Shown piece after piece: positions 1-5,877 of a DNA stretch of 33,475 nt. The stretch is from Elusimicrobiota bacterium (GTDB lineage Bacteria > Elusimicrobiota > Elusimicrobia > Elusimicrobiales > UBA9959), in contig JAAYVG010000011.1 of NCBI GenBank assembly GCA_012517285.1, positions 1 through 33,475 of the forward strand. Direction: 5' to 3'. The number at the start of each line of letters is the position of its first letter. The first letter of the stretch is position 1. The notes below the pieces were generated by a model that saw only the letters and a program-made list of their open reading frames with translations, made no database searches and was not told where the DNA came from. The position numbers were made by a program, and so were the translations under genes.

Positions 1-2
1 AA

Positions 3-122
3 CTACAATCTGCATATAAAGTGGAGTTAGTAGATAAAGATAAAGATTTTAGGTGGAGCAAGATTGTTACTTTAAAAAACGAACAGAAGACTATTTTAAA
101 GTTATTAAATTGTAGTGTATAA
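3..122 (+). CDS. 3' end of an unidentified protein (partial, 39 residues)
   Basis: The only open forward frame from the window edge runs for 39 codons and stops at TAA 120-122. The tail reads roughly LQSAYKVELVDKD, then FRWSKIVTLKNEQ, ending LNCSV. The 'YKVELVDKDKDFRW...TLKNEQKT' pattern is loosely like the C-terminal strand pairs of PEGA-type surface domains. That is only an impression from a short stretch and should not be taken as an assignment. The upstream part lies outside the window. Compound repeat copy 1 begins about 20 bp after the stop. Confidence 0.4.
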   Translation, partial: LQSAYKVELVDKDKDFRWSKIVTLKNEQKTILKLLNCSV

Positions 123-142
123 AATCATAGGCAAAGTCAGGT

Positions 143-338
143 ATTTAATGAAAACAGAAGTCAGAAGACAGATGACAGAAGTCAGATAACAGAACTTGCC
201 TGCCGAAGCCGCTTCGGCGCAGGCAGGGACAGAAATCAGAAAAGCAAATTAGTTATTTGGTTGTCTCGTTATATAGTTATTTAGGGATGCAGAGCGACCG
301 ATTCAACCTACGCGGTTGAAGAATAAACCGCGTAGGTT
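143..338. repeat. Compound intergenic repeat, copy 1
   Basis: Four modules follow each other. First is a heptamer array of CAGANNN units at 155-243 (CAGAAGT, CAGAAGA, CAGATGA, CAGAAGT, CAGATAA, an interrupted CAGAA|GA, CAGAAAT, CAGAAAA). Second is a 33-bp palindrome at 195-227 that splits the sixth heptamer. Third is an octamer-like stretch at about 250-283 (TTAGTTAT, TTGGTTGT, CTCGTTAT and similar). Fourth is a perfect hairpin with 13-nt arms AACCTACGCGGTT (305-317) and AACCGCGTAGGTT (326-338). The same block recurs at 4291-4487 with about six substitutions and one indel by eye. The right hairpin arm overlaps the stop codon of the small minus-strand gene at 337-546. Confidence 0.9.
195..227. 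repeat. 33-bp mobile palindrome (copy 1)
   Basis: The unit begins CTTGCCTGCCGAAGCC and ends CTTCGGCGCAGGCAGG, so it folds into a GC-rich hairpin (GCCTGC/GCAGGC and CGAAG/CTTCG). It stands out against the AT-rich surroundings. Removing exactly these 33 bp rejoins CAGAA and GA into a CAGAAGA heptamer, keeping the 7-nt period of the array around it. No target duplication is seen. Confidence 0.75.
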
Positions 339-546
339 ACTTTATCTTTTTTAGATCAACTTTATAAGGGTCTAATTTAATAGTTTTGCCATTCTGATAA
401 ACTACAAGAGGAACATTATATCTTCGGTGCACAATAACAGCTTCCTTTGCCGCTTCTATTGCAGCTTTAAGAATTCTGTCAGTTTCAGGCAAATATTTGA
501 TATTCTTTCCCCCACCTTTCTTATTACTTTTAGTTTTTTTCCTCAT
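337..546 (-). CDS. Small partner protein of the zeta-like kinase (possible antitoxin)
   Basis: A 69-residue, lysine-rich protein. Residues 1-18 are strongly basic (MRKKTKSNKKGGGK). A predicted helix follows at about 21-42 (ETDRILKAAIEAAKEAVIVHRR), then a short strand-turn unit (PLVVYQNGKTIKLDP, 46-60). The pattern 'helix with A..A...H.R, then P.vv..nGk...l.P' is often seen in small genes beside zeta-like P-loop kinases. That is from memory of such loci, not a search. Its start overlaps the kinase stop by 4 bp (ATGA at 543-546), so the two are translationally coupled, with the kinase first. The stop codon lies inside the 13-bp-arm hairpin of the compound repeat, which would form the 3' end of the transcript. 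It could be an antitoxin or simply an accessory subunit. Confidence 0.75.
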   Translation of the reverse strand: MRKKTKSNKKGGGKNIKYLPETDRILKAAIEAAKEAVIVHRRYNVPLVVYQNGKTIKLDPYKVDLKKIK

Positions 547-1124
547 ATTTTTTCCTCATATTCTGACCACCTTTTCATCCGATTAAATTTTAAATCATCA
601 ATAATATTTAGATTGCCATCCCTTCTGACAGCAATTATTTCAGGTATAAAGAATGAATTATCTATTATTTCTATATCATCTAAAATATCCCAGTAAAGAT
701 TAAACAGGTTATGAATACTTCTGTAAAATCTTCTTCTTATATCTGTATCATCAACGCTGTGCCCACCATGTTTAACACTTTCTCTCACCCTTTTAACCGC
801 AAAATTAACATCAGGGATATAAAGATAAACAATGTTTATTTTGTAACCATTATTTTTAATTCTTTTAAAAAGTTTAATATATCCCTTACCAGAGAGGGTA
901 GTTTCAAACGAAAAATCTGATTTTTTTGATAATAACTGATTTATTCTTTTGAAAGCAAGTTTCCCTGCTTCAATAAAGACATTTTTATAATTAAGTGGAG
1001 AGATTCCCTTTGCCATTAAATCAATGTTTATAAATTCTTTTGATTGTAGATATTTATCAGCATATTTTTCAGCAAAGGTGGTTTTACCCGCACCATTAGC
1101 ACCCGCAATAACTAACAGTTCCAT
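543..1124 (-). CDS. Zeta-toxin-like P-loop kinase
   Basis: A 193-residue cytoplasmic P-loop protein of the zeta toxin/UDP-GlcNAc-kinase-like superfamily. Walker A is GANGAGKT (8-15). An Asp in NIDLMAKG (33-40) sits where zeta toxins carry the sugar-binding acid. FETTLSG (73-79) and the lid motif RVRESVKHGGHSVDD (112-126), with arginines in DIRRRF (128-133), complete the usual zeta layout. Known zeta toxins phosphorylate UDP-N-acetylglucosamine and poison wall synthesis. Many chromosomal homologues of this short form have no proven toxicity. It is first in a two-gene operon with the small gene at 337-546. No Shine-Dalgarno site is seen, and a TAAAAT box lies 6 nt upstream of the ATG. The family assignment is firm; the toxin role is inferred. 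Confidence 0.85.
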   Translation of the reverse strand: MELLVIAGANGAGKTTFAEKYADKYLQSKEFINIDLMAKGISPLNYKNVFIEAGKLAFKRINQLLSKKSDFSFETTLSGKGYIKLFKRIKNNGYKINIVYLYIPDVNFAVKRVRESVKHGGHSVDDTDIRRRFYRSIHNLFNLYWDILDDIEIIDNSFFIPEIIAVRRDGNLNIIDDLKFNRMKRWSEYEEKI

Positions 1125-1130
1125 AATATA

Positions 1131-1136
1131 ATTTTA
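1131..1136 (-). promoter_or_regulatory. -10 box of the zeta-like kinase gene (leaderless type)
   Basis: Minus-strand TAAAAT lies exactly 6 nt before the ATG at 1122-1124, the same spacing as at the ATPase genes ending at 2665 and 4156. The -35 position (1154-1159, TTCATC) is poor. There is no Shine-Dalgarno sequence, so transcription would start at or next to the ATG. Confidence 0.35.
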
Positions 1137-1139
1137 TCA

Positions 1140-1382
1140 TTTTTAATCATCAGGATGAAAACAGATAGATTAGTTATCTGGTTATCTCGTTATTTAATGG
1201 AAACAGAAGTCAGAAGACAGACCAATTAGTTGTTTAGTTGTCTGGTTATCTGGTTATTTAGGGATGCAGAGCGACCGATTCAACCTACGCGGTTGAAGAA
1301 TAAACCGCGTAGGTTGGAACCAGAATTAACTGACGCGGTTGGGGATCATAAACCGCCTCAGTTAAATAAACTGCGTGGGTTG
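1140..1382. repeat. Compound intergenic repeat, partial copy with two hairpins
   Basis: This fills most of the 326-bp gene-free stretch 1125-1450. It contains an 'AATCATCAGGATGAAAACAGAT' type module at 1145-1166, a truncated heptamer array (CAGAAGT, CAGAAGA, CAG at about 1204-1220), and an octamer array at about 1222-1260 (TAGTTGTT, TAGTTGTC, TGGTTATC, TGGTTATT). The perfect hairpin AACCTACGCGGTT (1282-1294)/AACCGCGTAGGTT (1303-1315) follows. A second hairpin AACTGACGCGGTT (1328-1340)/AACCGCCTCAGTT (1351-1363) has one mismatch. The 33-bp palindrome is absent here. I see no gene. Confidence 0.85.
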
Positions 1383-1450
1383 ATTTCAGATCCCCCTTTT
1401 ATTAAAGGAAAAGATGATTTTTAATGCTTATCTCCTATCTTAAAATTTTT

Positions 1451-2665
1451 CTATATCTTTAACTTTTTTTTAATCTTATCCAAAAAGTTTTCAAAGCGAC
1501 AGAAAAATATTTCTTTACCATTAATCATCTCAACGCCATCAAATTTTTCAGAGACTACCATTCCGCCAATTGTCTCAGGATAATTTTTGATAAAATCATA
1601 AAAAACAGATGGAACCTGTTTTGAATTAATAGAAGATTTTACTTCTACAATAAATGGCAATCTGTCTTTAAGAATTATAAAATCTATTTCCTTGCCCTGT
1701 TTATTCCGCCAGAATTTTATCTCCATATTCTGTTTAATCAGAGAAAGTATCTGCAAAAACACAAAAGTTTCTGCAAGAACACCTTTATCATCTCTAAAAG
1801 CATAACCCTTGAAATCCTTTAGGATAGCATTCCTTATACCAAGATCATAAAAATAGATTTTCTTCGACTTTTTAAGCTCATTACCGAGCTTTTTTGCATA
1901 TGAATAGATAGGATAACAGACATAGGTGTTTTCAAGCAAACTGATATGTTTATTAATTGTTGCAGTGCTAAGTCCAACCTCACGAGATAGACTGTTTTCC
2001 GAGATAAGAGAGCCCTGATTTTCAGCAAGCAAATATAATAATGAGTTAAATGCTCTGATATTTTCTTCTCTTATCAAAGATTTTATATCCTTCTGTATGT
2101 AAGATTCAAGTATTTCACTGAGTAATCTCATTTTAGAACTTGCATCACTGATATGAATCAAACCAGGCAATCCACCATAAACCATATATTCATCAAATGC
2201 CTTTTTTTTATTAGAATTTGATTTGAATTTTTGTAAAAATTCATTATATGATAATGGTCTTAATTTAGTCACCCATCGTCTTCCAGCAAGACTTTCCTTA
2301 AGGTGTTTATGAATCTCAAGCGATGAAGAGCCTGAAGCATATATCTTAATATTTCTGCCACTATCATAGAGCATCTTGAATATTTTAGATGCATTTTTTA
2401 TGTAATGAAATTCATCTATAAAAATAACCCTGCCTGCTGATAGTAAAAAGTTATATATGTCTTCATCAGAAGCATTAAAAAGTCTTAAATCCTCTGGTAA
2501 TTCTAAATTAAAATAAGATGATTTTAGTCGCATAGATATAGCTTCACTGTATAATTTTTTTAATAGAAATGTTTTTCCAACCTGTCTTGCCCCAAGTATA
2601 ATGGAAACACCTTTTAAACTTATCTCTTTGAAAAGAGAGGGATAAACTTCACGAATAATAACCAT
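1451..2665 (-). CDS. AAA_14/DUF4143-type ATPase 1
   Basis: A 404-residue protein of the AAA_14 plus DUF4143 architecture. Walker A is GARQVGKT (25-32) and Walker B is VIFIDEFHYI (80-89). A sensor-like stretch reads YASGSSSLEI (109-118), followed by LAGRR (126-130) with candidate arginine-finger residues. A winged-helix-like segment lies around 210-260 (STATINKHISLLE). At about 322-342 is a nuclease-like core, GKEIDFIIL...IVEVKSS, with the D...E.K pattern of restriction-endonuclease-fold domains. The cellular role of this abundant family is not settled; neither defence nor DNA repair is proven. It is a single-gene unit between compound repeats, the first of three such ATPases in a row on this strand. 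The start follows a promoter directly and no ribosome-binding site is visible. Confidence 0.9.
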   Translation of the reverse strand: MVIIREVYPSLFKEISLKGVSIILGARQVGKTFLLKKLYSEAISMRLKSSYFNLELPEDLRLFNASDEDIYNFLLSAGRVIFIDEFHYIKNASKIFKMLYDSGRNIKIYASGSSSLEIHKHLKESLAGRRWVTKLRPLSYNEFLQKFKSNSNKKKAFDEYMVYGGLPGLIHISDASSKMRLLSEILESYIQKDIKSLIREENIRAFNSLLYLLAENQGSLISENSLSREVGLSTATINKHISLLENTYVCYPIYSYAKKLGNELKKSKKIYFYDLGIRNAILKDFKGYAFRDDKGVLAETFVFLQILSLIKQNMEIKFWRNKQGKEIDFIILKDRLPFIVEVKSSINSKQVPSVFYDFIKNYPETIGGMVVSEKFDGVEMINGKEIFFCRFENFLDKIKKKLKI

Positions 2666-2671
2666 ATAACT

Positions 2672-2700
2672 ATTTTATACTACTACTATAAAAAAGTCAA
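2672..2700 (-). promoter_or_regulatory. Promoter of ATPase 1, leaderless type
   Basis: On the minus strand, TTGACT (2695-2700), a 17-nt spacer and TAAAAT (2672-2677) are followed by only 6 nt and then the ATG (2663-2665). Both hexamers match the sigma-70 consensus at five of six positions. The start codon would fall at about +1, so the mRNA should have almost no leader. Confidence 0.55.
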
Positions 2701-2980
2701 TATGGTGTAAGTGTCCATAACATATTGGACTTTTTATGATCTATAAAAAACTCATCGTTTATGTAAAACACATACCATATGTTTTTAGTTTTTGGCATAT
2801 CAACCACATACCGATTCAACCTACGAGGTTGGGGAATTAACCTACGAGGTTGGAAGAGAATGATTTTCAGTGTGTTTAAAAAAAGGAATTGAGGTTTTTA
2901 TCTTGTTTATGAGATTTATGATGAATGGAACCAGTCTATAAATCAAACCAGTTATAACATTTACAGGAGTTCCAATATAT
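2701..2980. other. Gene-free stretch with short palindromic repeats
   Basis: The stretch between ATPase 1's promoter and the end of ATPase 2 holds no convincing gene. At 2818-2830 and 2839-2851 are two direct copies of AACCTACGAGGTT, a diverged relative of the hairpin arm of the compound repeats. Each copy is itself partly palindromic (AACCT/AGGTT). A minus-strand open frame (2842-3072) runs through it in a different frame from ATPase 2. It is treated as non-coding or as a frameshifted tail of ATPase 2. Confidence 0.6.
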
Positions 2981-4156
2981 TCACTGAGCCAGTATGGAAA
3001 TATTAAATAGATAGATATTGTCTTCTTTATCAAACTGATAATTTCTATCAGTTCGGCATAATATGCCAGCATTCCCTATGTTTTCTTTTTTAAAATTTGT
3101 AATAAACTTTTTTATATTCTTTGAGTCATTTTTATCAGGATTCTCACTGAATTTTGACTCGAAAATATTTATTTTGTTATTTTTTTCCACAATAAAATCC
3201 ACTTCTTCACCATCCCTTGTTCTCCAGTACCATATTGTTGGCTTTCTACCTTTAAAGCTGAAATATCTTATCATTTCATTGAAAACAAAGGTTTCCCAGA
3301 CAGCACCAGCAAGTGGACTTTTTATCAGTTGGGATTTGTTTTCTATTCCAAGCAAGAAGCACATAAGACCTACATCATTAAGGTAAACCTTTGGTGATTT
3401 TATAAGTCTTTTACCTAAATTACGATAATATGGTTCTAATAAATAAATTTGTTTGCTTGCTTCTAAAACACTTATCCATTCTTTTGCGGTGCTCACTGCA
3501 ATACCAACATCCCTTGCTAAATCAGAATATGATAATATCTGAGCACTTCTTATAGCCAGTGCTCTCAAAAACCTTTCAAAGTCTCTCAATTTCCCAACAT
3601 TTAAAAGATTTCTTATGTCTCTTTCAAGGTATGTTGATAAATAGCTTGAATAAAAGATGTCGGTTGATAAACCTCTATCTGCCCATATCTGAGGATAACC
3701 ACCCTTTAATATAAAATCTATCTCAGAAATATTTCTGAAGTTTTTAAAGTTTTTTAACTCGTTAAAAGATAATGAGTAGAGGTCAATTATAGCACATCTT
3801 CCCGCAAGGCTGTCTCCAATATCTTTCATAAGCAAAAAATTTTGAGAACCAGTGAGTATAAATCTTCCATTGATTCTTTTTTTATCTATTTCAAGTTTTA
3901 GATATCTTAAAAATCTGGCGGCATACTGAACTTCATCTATTATGGTATTTCTTTTAAGAGTTGATATAAATTCTAAAGGATTTTTTTCCGCCTGTTCAGC
4001 AACTGACGGAAGGTCAAATGTCAGGTAGTCATAATCAGGAAAAAGTTTTTTTAAGAGGGATGTTTTTCCTGCTTGCCTTGGCCCTGTTAAAAACAAAACA
4101 GGGTAATGTATTACTGTATCCTGTATCAACTTAGATGATTTTCTGTTTATCCACAT
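2981..4156 (-). CDS. AAA_14/DUF4143-type ATPase 2
   Basis: A 391-residue ATPase of the same family as its neighbour but clearly diverged. Walker A is GPRQAGKT (25-32) and Walker B NTIIDEVQYA (70-79). The sensor region reads FILTGSQNFLL, followed by SLAGRCAIIDLYSLSFNEL, which is typical of the family. A helix-turn-helix-like part (YSDLARDVGIAVSTAKEWISVLE) leads to a nuclease-like C-terminal block RDGEEVDFIVE...INIFESKFS (about 317-339). The protein ends IYLFNISILAQ. The family often ends with a hydrophobic strand plus aromatic residues. Here an overlapping frame would instead read YLIFPYWLSEYI, so a late frameshift is possible. The gene has its own promoter with an embedded palindrome and no Shine-Dalgarno site. 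Compound repeats lie on both sides. Confidence 0.9.
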   Translation of the reverse strand: MWINRKSSKLIQDTVIHYPVLFLTGPRQAGKTSLLKKLFPDYDYLTFDLPSVAEQAEKNPLEFISTLKRNTIIDEVQYAARFLRYLKLEIDKKRINGRFILTGSQNFLLMKDIGDSLAGRCAIIDLYSLSFNELKNFKNFRNISEIDFILKGGYPQIWADRGLSTDIFYSSYLSTYLERDIRNLLNVGKLRDFERFLRALAIRSAQILSYSDLARDVGIAVSTAKEWISVLEASKQIYLLEPYYRNLGKRLIKSPKVYLNDVGLMCFLLGIENKSQLIKSPLAGAVWETFVFNEMIRYFSFKGRKPTIWYWRTRDGEEVDFIVEKNNKINIFESKFSENPDKNDSKNIKKFITNFKKENIGNAGILCRTDRNYQFDKEDNIYLFNISILAQ

Positions 4157-4162
4157 ACTGAA

Positions 4163-4191
4163 ATTTTACGATATAATCGTAAAATTGTCAA
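4163..4191 (-). promoter_or_regulatory. Promoter of ATPase 2 with embedded operator-like palindrome
   Basis: On the minus strand a perfect -35 TTGACA (4186-4191), a 17-nt spacer and -10 TAAAAT (4163-4168) are followed by 6 nt and the ATG (4154-4156). A perfect inverted repeat, ATTTTACGAT (4163-4172)/ATCGTAAAAT (4176-4185) with a 3-nt centre, covers the spacer and the -10 box. This is the classical position for a dimeric repressor operator. The layout again predicts a leaderless mRNA. Confidence 0.65.
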
Positions 4192-4290
4192 ACAAAACAT
4201 TAGACCAGCAGTGATGAATAATTTCTTATTAAATAAGTGGCACTGAAAAGGTTATCTATATTAGTTGTTTGGTCATCTGGTGGTTTAGTT

Positions 4291-4487
4291 ATTTAATGAA
4301 AAACAGAAGTCAGAAGACAGATGACAGAAGTCAGATAACAGAACTTGCCTGCCGAAGCCGCTTCGGCGCAGGCAGGGACAGAAATCAGAAAAGCAAATTA
4401 CTTATTTGGTTGTCTCGTTATTTAGTTATTTAGGGAGGCACGGCGACCGATTCAACCTACGCGGTTGAAGAATAAACTGCGTAGGTT
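4291..4487. repeat. Compound intergenic repeat, copy 2
   Basis: A near-identical direct copy of 143-338, with the heptamer array, the 33-bp palindrome (4344-4376), the octamer stretch and the hairpin AACCTACGCGGTT (4454-4466)/AACTGCGTAGGTT (4475-4487). The single change in the second hairpin arm leaves a G-T wobble. It dominates the 347-bp gene-free stretch 4157-4503. The remainder (4192-4290) contains another octamer-like run, TTAGTTGTTTGGTCATCTGG, at about 4261-4280. Confidence 0.9.
4344..4376. repeat. 33-bp mobile palindrome (copy 2)
   Basis: Identical in sequence to the unit at 195-227 and at the same place in the heptamer array. It was therefore carried along with the duplication of the whole repeat rather than inserted independently. 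Confidence 0.75.
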
Positions 4488-4503
4488 GGATAAACCGACT
4501 GAT

Positions 4504-5706
4504 TTAGGATATGTATCCTAACATGAACAACGGAACTCTTTCGTTTTTCTTTTCAGTTATATTTATATTATCAGAAAGGATCATTTTTTTATGTTTATTA
4601 AAGCTTTTAAACTGGCTCCTCCCCTTGCCCTTTCCTCCAACTTCTACAACCATATCATCATTCCCTATCAGATAGTCAGGGGTCTTTTCACCCTTTGATG
4701 ATTTTAGATAATAAAAATTATATCCAGCCGTTTTTAAACACTGGGCAACAAAATCTTCTCTCAGTGCTCCGACAGAGTTGTTATAATCATTAAAAATCAA
4801 CCTGTAAGGCAGATACATAAGTATCTTGGGTTCTCTTAAAACATTTGTTCCATACGGAAGGATAGTGTTTAAAACAAATGCTCTGTTAAGGAGATCTACA
4901 TATTGCTCGGCCTTGTATTTGGTAATTTTAAGATTGTTCGATATGCTTGAAAAACTTATTCCATCAACAGAGGAGATTGAAATAAACCTTATAATTTTTT
5001 CAATGATTGCGAGTTCATCCACCCTTAATCCCTTAACAGCAGGGATATCCCTTGAAATTATGGTTTTTAATGTGGTTTTAATTATATCAATTACATTGAG
5101 GTTATCAAGTGAAAAAGGGAAACAACCACCTACCATATATTCCTTAAAAAGATATGAATATTTGAGATAGTCGGGGGTGTATTTGCCGTTGTAGATATCT
5201 GAGATGCTCAATGGATCAAGCAGAACCCCATCACTGAAATAAATATATTCCCTGAAGCTGAATGGATAGATATTAAAAATTTTAACTCTTCTTGAAAGGT
5301 CATATGAGGATTCATAAAGTGATAGTGAGACAGAACTTGTAAAGACAATTTTTACATTTAAAAAATCATAGATGTTTTTAATCTCTTTCTGATAATCATT
5401 TAAAAAGTGTATTTCATCAATGAGAAAAAGACTTATTTTATTTTTTTCATTTAGCCCTTTTACAACATCAAAGAGGCTCTCTCCCTCAAAACTATCCATT
5501 GATATATAAAATGAATTATTAACCTCAGATGCTAACTGCCTTAAAAGAATTGTTTTACCAACACCCCTTGGCCCTATAAGAGATATAAATCTGTTATCAT
5601 TTTTTAAACTCTCAGTTATATCATTGTATATCAATCTTTTTCTCTGATAATCTGTAACACTCTTTCTGGCTAAAGAGTCAAGTTTAAAAAGGTTTGATAT
5701 GTCCAT
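4504..5706 (-). CDS. AAA_14/DUF4143-type ATPase 3
   Basis: A 400-residue AAA_14-family ATPase, more distant from the other two. Walker A is GPRGVGKT (45-52) and Walker B ISLFLIDEIHFL (91-102). The sensor region reads IVFTSSVSLSLYESSYDLSRRVKIFNIYPFSFREYI, where SRR replaces the usual LAGR. A winged-helix-like part (ISNNLKITKYKAEQYVDLLNRA) precedes a nuclease-like C-terminus, GEKTPDYLIGNDDMVVEVGGKGKGR (about residues 345-370). There a D...EV pattern is kept but the usual lysine is displaced by GGKGK. It is the upstream-most of the three tandem ATPases. The region before the ATG has only a weak -10 (TAGAAA, 6 nt upstream) and no clear Shine-Dalgarno site. Confidence 0.85.
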   Translation of the reverse strand: MDISNLFKLDSLARKSVTDYQRKRLIYNDITESLKNDNRFISLIGPRGVGKTILLRQLASEVNNSFYISMDSFEGESLFDVVKGLNEKNKISLFLIDEIHFLNDYQKEIKNIYDFLNVKIVFTSSVSLSLYESSYDLSRRVKIFNIYPFSFREYIYFSDGVLLDPLSISDIYNGKYTPDYLKYSYLFKEYMVGGCFPFSLDNLNVIDIIKTTLKTIISRDIPAVKGLRVDELAIIEKIIRFISISSVDGISFSSISNNLKITKYKAEQYVDLLNRAFVLNTILPYGTNVLREPKILMYLPYRLIFNDYNNSVGALREDFVAQCLKTAGYNFYYLKSSKGEKTPDYLIGNDDMVVEVGGKGKGRSQFKSFNKHKKMILSDNINITEKKNERVPLFMLGYIS

Positions 5707-5877
5707 AATAGTTTTCTATTACCAATTATTTATTTATGATTCGCTAAAAAGGGGCACCGAAAAAATCTAACGAAGGAAAATCCTTGTTTTATTGTTCAAA
5801 TAGACTTCTTCAATGAACCTGTTTATATATAATATTTTTACAAAATATATGTCATTTTGTCAAATGGTTGGACAGAT

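Noticed and set aside
155-243. CRISPR-like array
   Set aside because: The units are 7 nt with no unique spacers and there are no cas genes. This is a short periodic repeat, not CRISPR.
427-696. Forward open frame of 89 codons opposite the kinase/partner genes
   Set aside because: It is antisense to two coupled genes with recognisable motifs, has no ribosome-binding site and has no domain-like composition.
1230-1424. Forward open frame of 64 codons (contains NKPRRLEPELTDAVGDHKP)
   Set aside because: It is translated entirely from the hairpin repeats. The same peptide would arise at every copy of the repeat, so it is a repeat artefact.
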